DNA of 64,000 nucleotides from Symplocastrum torsivum CPER-KK1. GTDB lineage: Bacteria > Cyanobacteriota > Cyanobacteriia > Cyanobacteriales > Coleofasciculaceae. The stretch is from NCBI GenBank assembly GCA_019358875.1, contig JAHHIF010000013.1, positions 88,127-152,126 on the forward strand, in the 5' to 3' direction. Under the pieces are notes generated by a model. It saw only the letters and a program-made list of their open reading frames with translations. It searched no databases and was not told the origin of the DNA. The position numbers were made by a program, and so were the translations under genes. This document shows, piece by piece, positions 8,873-17,063 of the stretch. Within the stretch, counting starts at the first letter, position 1. Every line of letters begins with the position of its first letter.

Positions 8873-9814
8873 ATGGCATTTACCACAAACAAAATCCCGG
8901 TCTCCGTTCTGATTCCTGCCAAAAACGAAGAAACTAATCTCCCCGCTTGTTTAGAGAGTCTAAATAGAGCTGATGAAGTCTTTGTTGTCGATTCTCAAAG
9001 TAGCGATCGCTCTGTTGAAATTGCTAAAATATACGATGCTAACGTAGTGCAATTTCATTTCAATGGTCGTTGGCCGAAAAAGAAAAATTGGAGCTTAGAT
9101 AATTTACCATTCCGTAATGAATGGGTACTCATTGTTGATTGTGATGAGCGGATTACCCCAGAACTTTGGGATGAAATTGCTCTTGCAATTCAAACGTCAG
9201 ACTATGAGGGTTACTACCTCAATCGCAAGGTATTCTTTTTGGGTAAATGGATTCGTTACGGTGGAAAATATCCCGACTGGAATTTACGTCTGTTCAAGCA
9301 TAAAAAAGGTCGCTATGAGAACCTTAGTACAGAAGAAATTCGCAATACAGGTGATAACGAAGTTCACGAACATGTCATCTTGGACGGTAAAGTTGGCTAC
9401 TTAAAAAATGACATGCTGCATATAGATTTTCGTGACCTCTATCACTGGCTAGAGCGGCATAATCGTTACTCTAATTGGGAAGCTCGCGTTTATCTCAATT
9501 TACTAAATGGCAAAGACGATTCCGGTACAATTGGCGCAAATCTTTTTGGAGACGCTGTGCAGCGGAAGCGTTTTCTTAAAACTCTTTGGGTGCGGCTACC
9601 CTTTAAACCCACACTACGGTTTATTTTGTTTTACTTCATCCGACTGGGCTTTCTAGATGGAAAAGCTGGTTATATTTATGGACGTTTACTGAGTCAGTAT
9701 GAGTATCAAATTGGTGTGAAACTTTATGAGTTACGGCAGTTTGGCGGACAGCTAAATGTTACTGCCACACCACCAGCCGCACCACCCTCGCCAATTGTGT
9801 CAGAAACTCACTGA
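8873..9814 (+). CDS. Family 2 glycosyltransferase, WaaE/KdtX-like
   Basis: The 313-residue protein starts VSVLIPAKNEETNLPACLESL, followed by VDSQSSDRSVEIA and IVDCDERITPELWDEI, the donor- and metal-binding motifs of the short GT2 subgroup that includes WaaE. The segment YLNRKVFFLGKWIRYGG followed by WNLRLFKHKKG is characteristic of that subgroup. The C-terminal hydrophobic stretch (FKPTLRFILFYFIRLGFL) may anchor it to the membrane. The last 20 residues are a Pro/Ala-rich tail. It sits between another GT2 gene and an acyltransferase gene, which fits assembly of a modified glycan. Confidence 0.88.
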   Translation: MAFTTNKIPVSVLIPAKNEETNLPACLESLNRADEVFVVDSQSSDRSVEIAKIYDANVVQFHFNGRWPKKKNWSLDNLPFRNEWVLIVDCDERITPELWDEIALAIQTSDYEGYYLNRKVFFLGKWIRYGGKYPDWNLRLFKHKKGRYENLSTEEIRNTGDNEVHEHVILDGKVGYLKNDMLHIDFRDLYHWLERHNRYSNWEARVYLNLLNGKDDSGTIGANLFGDAVQRKRFLKTLWVRLPFKPTLRFILFYFIRLGFLDGKAGYIYGRLLSQYEYQIGVKLYELRQFGGQLNVTATPPAAPPSPIVSETH

Positions 9815-9862
9815 GAGTTTTAAATTTGCGCCTGATTTCCCTAGCCGTCCACCCTAGTAACT

Positions 9863-10498
9863 ATGACGAGTAGTAATTCTCCTTCCCCCCCTCCCCACCT
9901 CCCTATCTCGCCACTCCCCCACCTCCCCATCACCACTACTGCCCCTCTGGTTGATTTACGTCAATATAGCCAAGCTGGGTATGACCGAGGTCGCCCTGGC
10001 TGGGTTGTCCTACTCTGGTGGTTAGTACAAGCGATCGCATTTCCCTTGAGTCCCCATACCTTCAATCGCTTTCGCCAATCGCTCTTGCGGCTATTTGGGG
10101 CAAAAATTGGTACAGGTGTTGTTATTCGACCAACTGCTCGTTTCACCTATCCTTGGAAAGTAGAAATTGGTGACTACAGTTGGATTGGGGATGATGTTGT
10201 TTTGTACAGCCTTGAGCCGATTCGGATTGGCTGTCATTGTGTTATCTCTCAAAAATCCTACCTCTGCACGGGTAGCCATGATATTCAAGACCCAGCCTTT
10301 ACTCTGATAACCTCTCCAATTACCATTGGCAACGGTGTCTGGATTGCTACAGATTGCTTCATTGCTCCAGGTGTCCAGATTGGTGCTAATGCTGTCGTTG
10401 GTGCGCGTAGCAGTGTTTTCAGCAATATCCCCGCACAGCAAGTATGTTGGGGTACACCAGCACGCCCTCGTTATCAACGGGAAATACGCAAGAGTTGA
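9863..10498 (+). CDS. Hexapeptide-repeat acyltransferase, WcaF/colanic acid type
   Basis: The 211-residue protein has a left-handed beta-helix of hexapeptide repeats (IGTGVVIRP, IGDYSWIGDDVVL, IGNGVWIATDCFIAPGVQIGANAVVGA), as in WcaF/NodL-type O-acetyltransferases. The His in LCTGSHDIQD is the probable catalytic base. The first 30 residues are a Pro/Ser/His-rich tail encoded by a CCTCCCCACCTCCC-like repeat, so the functional protein may begin near APLVDLRQYSQAGYDRG. It is the last gene of the polysaccharide trio, 48 bases after a GT2 gene, and probably acetylates a sugar of that glycan. Confidence 0.87.
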   Translation: MTSSNSPSPPPHLPISPLPHLPITTTAPLVDLRQYSQAGYDRGRPGWVVLLWWLVQAIAFPLSPHTFNRFRQSLLRLFGAKIGTGVVIRPTARFTYPWKVEIGDYSWIGDDVVLYSLEPIRIGCHCVISQKSYLCTGSHDIQDPAFTLITSPITIGNGVWIATDCFIAPGVQIGANAVVGARSSVFSNIPAQQVCWGTPARPRYQREIRKS

Positions 10499-10534
10499 AG
10501 TAAAGGCTCGGTAATCGATGGCTGACCAAAAGCT

Positions 10535-11251
10535 TTAGCCAAATAAGCGAACATATTCTGCCTTGACCGCCTCGTAACATTCACAGGCAGATGTTTCCAA
10601 TCCCTTCCTGTCAACAATCTGGATGCGTCCGCGCTGGTAACGAATTAAACCTTGGCTCTGGAGTTGACTAGCTGCTTCACTAACTCCGGCACGCCTTACA
10701 CCGAGCATTGTGGCTAGGAAGTCATGCGTCAGGAAAAGGTCTTCCTTCCCTATACCGTCACTGCTCATTAACAACCAACGGCAAAGCCTTGCTTCTACAC
10801 GATGAAAACGATTGCAGGCAGCAGTTTGTGAACCGAGAACAATGGTTGTATGTATGTATCGGTGGAGAATATGACGCAACGCTCCACCTGCGTCGAACGC
10901 CTGTTTGATTATCTCCGCTTTGACACGCACGGCTTGACCGGGGATTTGCGTAAAAGTTTGCATCGGTGTCGTGCCCGCATCCAAAAGAATTGGCAAACCT
11001 GCCATCCCTTCACGCCCAATCGAGCCAGCTTCTACCGTTGAGCCGTCCTCCAGCACCGTCACCAAAGAAAGCAATGAGTTGAGGGGGAAATAGACAAATG
11101 GGATAGGCTCATCAGGCAATATGATGGGCTGCCCATGTGAGAGTGATACCTGTTCCAGATGAGGAAGCAATGCTGTTAGCTCTTGACTCGGTAAGCTGGC
11201 AAGCAACCGATTTAGCGAGTGAGGATGTGCCTCTTGGTGAGTGGACATCAA
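10535..11251 (-). CDS. Crp/Fnr family transcriptional regulator
   Basis: The 238-residue protein has an N-terminal cyclic-nucleotide-like beta-barrel (about 25-135, with VYFPLNSLLSLV and GREGMAG) and a C-terminal winged helix-turn-helix (about 165-225; DFLATMLGVRRAGVSEAASQL). It lacks the four-cysteine iron-sulphur cluster of FNR and the full cAMP-binding consensus, so its signal is unknown. The motif SIGREGMAGLP and the RVEARLCRWLLM linker are typical of a subgroup common in cyanobacteria and proteobacteria. It converges with the acyltransferase gene, leaving only 36 bases between stops. Confidence 0.88.
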   Translation of the reverse strand: MMSTHQEAHPHSLNRLLASLPSQELTALLPHLEQVSLSHGQPIILPDEPIPFVYFPLNSLLSLVTVLEDGSTVEAGSIGREGMAGLPILLDAGTTPMQTFTQIPGQAVRVKAEIIKQAFDAGGALRHILHRYIHTTIVLGSQTAACNRFHRVEARLCRWLLMSSDGIGKEDLFLTHDFLATMLGVRRAGVSEAASQLQSQGLIRYQRGRIQIVDRKGLETSACECYEAVKAEYVRLFG

Positions 11252-11371
11252 ATACCTCCCTTGTCTGCCGCCATGATAGTACTTTAATGTTGACCGTTCT
11301 TAGCATATATTTCTCAACTAGTAATTGAGGCGGCAATGAAGTCAGCTTAGCGGTTGAAACCGCAGCTACAT

Positions 11372-11401
11372 AAACCTAACCCGCGTAGGCGGGTTAGGTT
11401 T
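11372..11401. repeat. Perfect 13-bp palindromic element
   Basis: AAACCTAACCCGC (11372-11384) and its exact reverse complement (11389-11401) flank the loop GTAG. Just upstream a second small palindrome, CGGTTGAAACCG, occurs at about 11351. The combination resembles dispersed palindromic elements of cyanobacterial genomes. It lies between divergent-side spacer of the Crp gene and the GDSL hydrolase gene and could serve as a terminator on the plus strand only weakly. Confidence 0.65.
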
Positions 11402-11493
11402 TACGATTAACTGCGTAACTTCTGAATGCCTAAAATATGAGCTGATTTGGGGTACCCAACCAAGTTCAAATCACTCTGTCGTAAAAGAGCCGT

Positions 11494-12372
11494 TTACTTC
11501 AGCAGCATTGGGCGGGAATCGACCATTCCTCCGTCTTGAATCGCTGAAAAGCCAGCCTCTCCTAAGATACGGTGAGCTGCTGTTGTCGGATGAATGCCAT
11601 CCCAGAACAAAAACTGGTGTGGATTACTACAAGCGCGACCAGATAGACAGGAACTGATGACATTGGTAAAGCCAAACGCCGCTGGATTAGTGATGGCTTC
11701 TCGATAAAGCGCGTTGGCATCCAAACTGGCAATCTGGAGGTCAGGATACTGTTGATTCAACTGCTTTATCGCTCGTCGCAAGCCCTGATTATGGGATTGT
11801 GTTATGGTGCTGAGATTTGCAGAATTAGTACTGGTTCGTGTAGAGGGTAACTGCCCCAAATCTGGCAAATTTGCCACCAGAATCTTTTTAGCACCCACAC
11901 CAACGAGAGAGGCGATCGCTTCTGTTACATTTTCAACAGGAACAGTTGCACGGCTGACCCCCTGCAAATAGTCATTTGCTCCTGCCCACAGTACATATAG
12001 CGCATGGGGATTGGTCTGTTGATGCGTCTGTGTAAATGACTGAACCTGTGTTAACAAGCCTGGTACAAGACTATTGCCTCCGCTTCCCGTGGTTGCTCCT
12101 CCGCAAGCAAAATTGTTGGTTTGTTTAGAGGAGAGGTGCAGCTTATCGGCAAGATACTCAACCCAAACCCGACCATTCGAGTAACGCCCCTGAAAGTAGG
12201 TCGGATTGGGTGGATACATTCCCCCTGTGGCTCGGAACACCGTACCCACATCCGAAAGACTGTCCCCAAACACATAGAGTTCATTGATCGGTTCAGGTTG
12301 TTGAGCTGAAAATACAAGTGATGTCATAAAAGCCAGAACTATAAGAGCGATCGCAAAAAAAATTCTTCTCAC
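11494..12372 (-). CDS. Secreted GDSL/SGNH-family hydrolase (lipase/esterase)
   Basis: The 292-residue enzyme has a signal peptide (RRIFFAIALIVLAFMTSLVFSA, cleaved near residue 23). Block I is FGDSLSD with catalytic Ser38, block III is GANDYLQG and block V is DGIHPTTAAH with the catalytic Asp and His. This is the full set of SGNH hydrolase motifs. Such enzymes hydrolyse esters, often of lipids or acetylated polysaccharides, outside the cytoplasm. It is a monocistronic gene. Substrate cannot be predicted, though a nearby O-acetyltransferase gene makes a glycan ester one possibility. Confidence 0.9.
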   Translation of the reverse strand: MRRIFFAIALIVLAFMTSLVFSAQQPEPINELYVFGDSLSDVGTVFRATGGMYPPNPTYFQGRYSNGRVWVEYLADKLHLSSKQTNNFACGGATTGSGGNSLVPGLLTQVQSFTQTHQQTNPHALYVLWAGANDYLQGVSRATVPVENVTEAIASLVGVGAKKILVANLPDLGQLPSTRTSTNSANLSTITQSHNQGLRRAIKQLNQQYPDLQIASLDANALYREAITNPAAFGFTNVISSCLSGRACSNPHQFLFWDGIHPTTAAHRILGEAGFSAIQDGGMVDSRPMLLK

Positions 12373-12679
12373 CGTTTCAAGAGGAACTTACCAACCCTCA
12401 ATCACGCAATCAAAAGCCCTCCTCCGCTTAAGGAAGAGAACACAGGGAGATTAGCTGTTGCCGCTATTGGGGCTTCCCTCGATACCCTTTTACGATAGCG
12501 AATCTCAGGGTTGTTAGAGGTGGGGCGAAACCGCACTCAGCAGGAGAGGTTACACCCCTTCTGAAAGGTTTTTGAACCTGCTCCAGGCAGGTTTTGTTTA
12601 TGTAGCTTCAGTTTCAACCGCCAAGCCCTTCTCAATTCCAACAATAAAATTTAAATGCACATCAGCTTGCCCAAGAGCT
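12373..12679. other. Intergenic region with small hairpin
   Basis: No gene is seen. AACCTGC at 12575-12581 pairs with GCAGGTT at 12587-12593, followed on the plus strand by TTGTTT. There is no plus-strand gene upstream, so its role as a terminator is doubtful. Confidence 0.45.
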
Positions 12680-12928
12680 TTAATCCTGCTGCCGCTGCGC
12701 TTCAATCTCGCTAAGCAACGCCTCGTCGGAATAGGATGTTTCCCATTCACCTTGTAGTTTGAGCCGCACCGACTTCGCTCCGCCCGAAGGAGTGCAGACA
12801 ACCCAGTATGTATCCTCTGTCCCCTTTACCTGAGCGGCATTCTGGTCTTGTACTCCATCAGAAAGACCTGTATATGCCTGAACACATGTCCAAGTAATCC
12901 CGTCAGTATCCTTAACCTCTCGCTCCAT
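12680..12928 (-). CDS. Small conserved hypothetical protein
   Basis: An 82-residue protein starting MEREVKDTDGITWTCVQAY. The start at 12928 is chosen because an AGGAGG ribosome-binding site lies seven bases upstream; the frame extends six codons further to 12946. It is acidic and soluble, with two cysteines (WTCVQAY and VVCTPSGG). The segment VRLKLQGEWETSYSDEALLSEI looks like an ordered C-terminus. I recognise it as a type of small cyanobacterial protein of unknown function. It stands alone. Confidence 0.65.
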   Translation of the reverse strand: MEREVKDTDGITWTCVQAYTGLSDGVQDQNAAQVKGTEDTYWVVCTPSGGAKSVRLKLQGEWETSYSDEALLSEIEAQRQQD

Positions 12929-13243
12929 CGTCTGCCTCCTCTTCATCGCTCTCAGCCTACCCCTTCTTTGTTCTGCATACGTCTATCAACATAAGGATCT
13001 ATTCCTGGAAAAAGGCTGCATCCCTAAGCAACAGTGATTTAGAGAGACTATATGCGTTGGCTAGAAGCCAAAATTCGTAGCTTTAAGATTACACTTTCGG
13101 AAATTTGCGTATATTTGCCTATATTCGCACTTCCCATATAGACTTAAGATTTGTGAATGGTGGGCTGGTAAGAGCAGACATCTGGAGTGCCAGAGCCTCT
13201 ATACCAGCTTTGCTACTCGCAAGTCGTAACAAAGGACTTATTT

Positions 13244-13858
13244 ATGGCACACGAACTACCGCCATTACCGTATAGCTTCGACGCTCTAGAGCCATACATT
13301 GACGCACAGACGATGCAGATTCATCACGATCTGCACCACCAGGCTTACGTCAGCAAGTTGAATGCCGCCCTAGAGAAGTATCCTGAGCTGCAAAGCAAAA
13401 GTCCAGAAGAGTTGATACTTGATCTCAATAGTCTGCCGTCAGACATCAAGACCGCAGTACGCAACAATGGTGGCGGTCATGTCAATCACACCATGTTCTG
13501 GACACTGATGGGCCCAAATGCTGGTGGTGATCCAACAGGTGCGATCGCTTCTGCGATTTCTGACACGTTTGGAGACTTTGAAAGCTTCAAGACACGGTTC
13601 AACGATGCTGGCGCTAATCAATTTGGCAGTGGCTGGGCTTGGCTGGTTCGCACCAGTGATGGCAAGCTGGAAATCGCCAGTACACCCAATCAGGATAGCC
13701 CCCTGAGTGATGGTAAATTTCCAATAATGGGCAATGATGTTTGGGAACACGCTTACTACCTCAAGTACCAAAACAAGCGCCCTGAGTACCTGAAGCAGTG
13801 GTGGAATGTAGTTAACTGGGATGCCGTTAATGAGCGGTTCCAGATGGCGAATAGCTAA
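13244..13858 (+). CDS. sodA: Superoxide dismutase, Mn-type
   Basis: The 204-residue enzyme converts superoxide to hydrogen peroxide and oxygen. Metal ligands are His27 (QIHHDLHH), His82 ([11 protein letters not shown]), Asp165 and His169 ([10 protein letters not shown]). The residues that separate Mn from Fe enzymes point to manganese: GGGHVNH rather than AAQVWNH, and TPNQDSPL, which supplies the active-site Gln from the C-terminal domain. There is no signal or membrane anchor from this start, so it is cytosolic, unlike membrane-bound forms of some Anabaena. The ATG at 13244 has an AAAGGA site upstream; an in-frame ATG at 13187 would add an unlikely 19 residues. A terminator follows. Confidence 0.93.
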   Translation: MAHELPPLPYSFDALEPYIDAQTMQIHHDLHHQAYVSKLNAALEKYPELQSKSPEELILDLNSLPSDIKTAVRNNGGGHVNHTMFWTLMGPNAGGDPTGAIASAISDTFGDFESFKTRFNDAGANQFGSGWAWLVRTSDGKLEIASTPNQDSPLSDGKFPIMGNDVWEHAYYLKYQNKRPEYLKQWWNVVNWDAVNERFQMANS

Positions 13859-13916
13859 GTAATCACAGGCAAACATCATAGTAGGCGAGAACTACTATTA
13901 GCTTGATAAAACTTGT

Positions 13917-13949
13917 GGGCGCACGGTTGAAGTATCGTCGCCCTTTTTT
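13917..13949 (+). terminator. Rho-independent terminator of sodA
   Basis: GGGCG at 13917-13921 pairs with CGCCC at 13939-13943, followed by six T residues. It lies 59 bases after the sodA stop. Confidence 0.75.
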
Positions 13950-14014
13950 GTCACTGCCTACAGAAACCGTCCTCAACTTCAATAATTGCTAAAATTCTTG
14001 AGAGAACAAAGCGT

Positions 14015-14239
14015 ATGAGCGAACAAACGCAACAAGATCTCATTACTAAAGTCCAAGAACTAGAAGCAAGACTGGAAGCATCCCTAGATGCGATCGCCCA
14101 TTTAGTTAAAGCTGTTGAGTACCTTCGGATGAATGACTCTCAAGGTATCTTTGATCTAGATTTAGCCAAACACGCCCTGAATGAGGCTGGATATCAAGAT
14201 GCGCTGCCGACTGCATTACCAGACTGGCAAAGCGAATAA
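14015..14239 (+). CDS. Small hypothetical protein with N-terminal coiled coil
   Basis: A 74-residue protein. Residues 5-40 form a heptad-like helix (LITKVQELEARLEASLDAI), and the rest is acidic. No domain is recognised. It is followed eight bases later by another small gene on the same strand, and the two look like a two-gene operon. Neither has toxin-antitoxin signatures that I can see. Confidence 0.6.
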   Translation: MSEQTQQDLITKVQELEARLEASLDAIAHLVKAVEYLRMNDSQGIFDLDLAKHALNEAGYQDALPTALPDWQSE

Positions 14240-14247
14240 ACATTCTT

Positions 14248-14511
14248 TTGACTAACAAGAGAATTTTAGTTGCTCAAATACCAAAGAGCTTTACATTTGT
14301 GGATATGGATAGTAAAGATTTAGCACAATACCTCGAAGCAACAGATAGTATTTCTAAACCTTGGCTGCTAGTGCAACTACGATTGAAGAAACTACAAGAG
14401 CATCGAGCAACTCTTTCACCTGATGCCTACGCTCATGAACTCGCTGATATTCATGAAGACTTAATGAAACTTGGAGAGTGGTGGAATGGTATTGAAGATA
14501 AAGTTTTTTAA
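14248..14511 (+). CDS. Small hypothetical protein (TTG start)
   Basis: An 87-residue protein that starts at a TTG. It contains a helical C-terminal half (LVQLRLKKLQEHRATLSPDAYAHEL, then DIHEDLMKLGEWW). The start is chosen because it is the first possible codon after the stop of the preceding small gene; internal ATG at MDSKDLAQYL is an alternative. I recognise no domain. It probably shares a transcript with its upstream neighbour. Confidence 0.6.
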   Translation: MTNKRILVAQIPKSFTFVDMDSKDLAQYLEATDSISKPWLLVQLRLKKLQEHRATLSPDAYAHELADIHEDLMKLGEWWNGIEDKVF

Positions 14512-14611
14512 GTTTCGGAGTTGTCCATTTGCCAATCTCAATTCAAAGACAGCCTATGCCATTTTAGGTTTATTGCGATCGCTTTGTGCCGAAATGGTTA
14601 ATGACGATGAA

Positions 14612-15262
14612 TTATTCATTCGCTTTCTGAAACTGCTCCATTAACCAAGCTCCAACTAGACGTTGATTCATTTGGCGAGTGCCTCGGAAAGCTTGATTGA
14701 GTAGAGAAATTGTCAGCCCTGGCAAAACTTGAGATTCACTAATTCGCTTGCTACCTCCATCAGCAACAGCAAATGCAATAACCTGAACATTTTTCACATC
14801 AAGAATCCAGTATTCAGAAACATCTAACGCCTCATACAAAATCCGTTTTTCACCTTTGTCATCAGAAGGTGAAGTGTTAGCAACTTCGATCACCAAATCA
14901 GGCGGCGGGTAGCGATCTAAGTCGATAATTGAGGTGCCATAAGTGATTGCATCAGCATCTTCTCCGAAATAGTAAGAGGCATCGGGTTGAGCTTCACCAA
15001 CCTCTTTTTTCCGGTAGGTGCAGTTATCCATCCCTTTGAAATCAATACCCTTGAGAATACAAAATAGACTAACAGCCAGCATAATTATTGTGTGATCGCA
15101 GGCGTGATCGTGACCAATGGGAGGCATTTCAATTCGGAGTTGTCCGTTGTGATAGTAGCACTTGGCTTTTTCTAATCGTGGGTCTTCAATGGCTTGCAGA
15201 TATTCATCCCAAGTCGCTTTTACCCAGGTATCGGTGGGAAACTGGAGCTGTAAGTTGCTCAT
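14612..15262 (-). CDS. Uma2 family protein (DUF820, PD-(D/E)XK nuclease fold)
   Basis: A protein of about 216 residues from ATG 15262; a GTG at 15277 is an alternative. The Uma2 signature is QPDASYYFGEDAD, followed by PDLVIEVANTSPSDDKGEKR, which supplies the Asp...Glu-Val...Lys residues of the restriction-endonuclease-like fold. Uma2 genes are expanded in cyanobacteria and related to nuclease domains, but their biological function is mostly unproven. The segment EYWILDVKNVQVIAF is also typical. A second Uma2 gene lies 2 kb away at 17064-17636. Confidence 0.87.
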   Translation of the reverse strand: MSNLQLQFPTDTWVKATWDEYLQAIEDPRLEKAKCYYHNGQLRIEMPPIGHDHACDHTIIMLAVSLFCILKGIDFKGMDNCTYRKKEVGEAQPDASYYFGEDADAITYGTSIIDLDRYPPPDLVIEVANTSPSDDKGEKRILYEALDVSEYWILDVKNVQVIAFAVADGGSKRISESQVLPGLTISLLNQAFRGTRQMNQRLVGAWLMEQFQKANE

Positions 15263-15314
15263 CGCTTGATAAAGCACATTTAGTACATCCTAGGGTATCC
15301 GTTATGACGGTGTG

Positions 15315-15695
15315 TTAGCGATCGCTTTTCTCGTCATAACGAAGACGCGCCGCCTCAACCTCATCAAAATGGCTTTCCGCCCATTTGCACATTGCCTTCA
15401 AGAGTTCAGTCAACGTTTTACCCAACGGTGTCAACGAATACTCAACCTTTGGTGGCACAACGGGGTAAACTTGACGTTCCACTAATCCATCACGCTCTAA
15501 CTTACGCAACGTTTGCGTCAACATCTTTTGCGAGACTCCACTAATTAGACGTTGAAGTTCGCTGTAGCGGCTCGTTTCTGTTGTTGAAAGTGCATAAATT
15601 ACAATCACACTCCATTTATCGGCAATTGTTTCGAGTACCCGTTGGCTAGGGCACTCAGCATTGAAAACTTCAGGTTCGGAAGAGTTACGCACCAT
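15315..15695 (-). CDS. HxlR/MarR-like winged-helix transcriptional regulator
   Basis: A 126-residue HxlR regulator. CPSQRVLETIADKW is the family start motif, with the sensing cysteine of the CP pair, followed by YSELQRLISGVSQKMLTQTLRKLERDGLV, the winged helix. VEYSLTPLGKTL is the wing. Starting at ATG 15695 gives a normal length; the open frame could begin as far as 15776 but that part is not family-like. HxlR proteins sense thiol, aldehyde or redox stress. It is divergent from the HtrA-like protease gene, with a dyad between them, so it may control both. Confidence 0.88.
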   Translation of the reverse strand: MVRNSSEPEVFNAECPSQRVLETIADKWSVIVIYALSTTETSRYSELQRLISGVSQKMLTQTLRKLERDGLVERQVYPVVPPKVEYSLTPLGKTLTELLKAMCKWAESHFDEVEAARLRYDEKSDR

Positions 15696-15698
15696 TAG

Positions 15699-15725
15699 GT
15701 ATGTACGGCACTTTTTGGTGCCTAG
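15699..15725. promoter_or_regulatory. Candidate HxlR operator in divergent promoter
   Basis: GGCAC (15707-15711) and GTGCC (15718-15722) form an inverted repeat six bases apart, just upstream of the HxlR gene start. Its position suggests autoregulation and perhaps control of the protease gene to the right. This is inferred from location and symmetry; I know of no exact consensus for this protein. Confidence 0.4.
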
Positions 15726-15812
15726 TTGCTGAAACCGCTGTACTCTCGCCATCATACATATAAGGAGTGCAATCATCGCCTTCTTGCTACAACAAAGACA
15801 GGAGCAACGGTC

Positions 15813-16874
15813 ATGGGACGAGCTTTACGACTGGTAGCAAACGCAAACGATAGTTTTGCAAATGAGAATCGGCAAATAATCGAGCCTGTCCCAACAGCAG
15901 ATGAACAACTTCTCGATGCTTATTCACGGGCAGTCACAAATGCCGTAGAGAAGGTAAGCCCCTCTGTCGTCAATATTGACGTTGTTGGACAGGTTAGGGG
16001 TAGACGGTCAAATTATCAGCGTATGCCTGAAGAAATGCGCGGTAATGGTTCGGGATTTATCTTCACACCCGATGGTTACATCCTGACTAATAGCCATGTT
16101 GTGCATGACGCGACCAAAATTGAGGTAACGCTTTCTGATGGTCGTCGGTATCAGGCGGAACTTGTAGGAGATGACCCGGATACGGATTTAGCAGTTATTA
16201 GAATCAATGCACCGAACTTGGTTGCGGCAAAGTTAGGGGATTCACAATCGCTAAAAGCGGGTCAGGTTGCGATCGCGATCGGCAATCCCTACGGGTTTCA
16301 ATGTACTGTAACAGCCGGAGTGATTAGCGCGGTTGGTCGTTCATTCCGCTCAAACTCTGGTCGGTTGATTGACAACATCATCCAGACTGATGCCGCGTTG
16401 AACCCAGGTAACTCTGGTGGACCCTTGGTTTCCTCTCGTGGAGAAGTGATTGGTGTCAATACTGCAATCATTCTCCGCGCTCAAGGTATCTGCCTTGCAA
16501 TTCCCGTTAATACTGCGAAGTTTGTTGTTGGCCCACTGATGAAAGATGGCAAAATTCGGCGGAGTTACATCGGTGTAGGCGGACAAACGGTTCCCCTTCC
16601 ACGTCGGGTGATTAACTTCCATAATTTGCCAGTTGAGAGTGGGATTTTGGTTATCTCGATTGAGGAAAACAGTCCTGCCCAAAAAGCTGGATTGCTGGAA
16701 CGCGATGTGATCATCGGGTTTGATGAACAACCAATTGCCAACATTGATGATTTGCATAAAGTCTTGACCCACGAACGAGTAGGAGTGCGATCGCGTTTAG
16801 CTATCCTCCGACGTTCTGAACAACTGGTTCTCGATATCGTTTCTGAAGAATCAAAAGCTACAGCTATCGAGTAA
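15813..16874 (+). CDS. HtrA-like serine protease (trypsin plus PDZ)
   Basis: A 353-residue S1C protease from ATG 15813, which has a GGAGC site upstream; the frame extends to 15726 but that part overlaps the divergent regulator's operator. The catalytic triad is His in NSHVVHDATKIEV, Asp in DTDLAVIRI and Ser in NPGNSGGPLV. The PDZ domain occupies about 265-345 (GILVISIEENSPAQKAGL, DVIIGFDEQPIANIDDL). No signal peptide or membrane segment precedes the protease domain, unlike cyanobacterial HtrA, HhoA and HhoB, which are exported; a cytosolic location is inferred. It is divergent from the HxlR regulator and may be stress-induced by it. Confidence 0.88.
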   Translation: MGRALRLVANANDSFANENRQIIEPVPTADEQLLDAYSRAVTNAVEKVSPSVVNIDVVGQVRGRRSNYQRMPEEMRGNGSGFIFTPDGYILTNSHVVHDATKIEVTLSDGRRYQAELVGDDPDTDLAVIRINAPNLVAAKLGDSQSLKAGQVAIAIGNPYGFQCTVTAGVISAVGRSFRSNSGRLIDNIIQTDAALNPGNSGGPLVSSRGEVIGVNTAIILRAQGICLAIPVNTAKFVVGPLMKDGKIRRSYIGVGGQTVPLPRRVINFHNLPVESGILVISIEENSPAQKAGLLERDVIIGFDEQPIANIDDLHKVLTHERVGVRSRLAILRRSEQLVLDIVSEESKATAIE

Positions 16875-17063
16875 CGCCTACAGGTACAGTTCGTCTGAGG
16901 ATAAGTTCTAAACCCAGGCGAACTCGTACTAATTAAAGGTTGGCGAATCACTCGTTAGGAGTTCGTTCTAAAGTGATCGCGCTTTGACTGAGGGGTGCGA
17001 TCGCAGTTCTAAAATAAAATCTCGGTAGTATTAGTGGATGTGAGTACTTGCTCTCTTCCTCAA

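Noticed and set aside
10091..10477. Antisense frame of 128 codons across the hexapeptide acyltransferase
   Set aside because: The repeat-rich acyltransferase DNA keeps the opposite frame open; the translation is Asn/Thr-rich with no domain.
13439..13879. Antisense frame of 146 codons across sodA
   Set aside because: sodA has all metal ligands and a terminator; the antisense frame has no ribosome-binding site and no homology I recognise.
16350..16951. Two antisense frames across the HtrA-like protease
   Set aside because: Shadows of a well-conserved protease reading frame.
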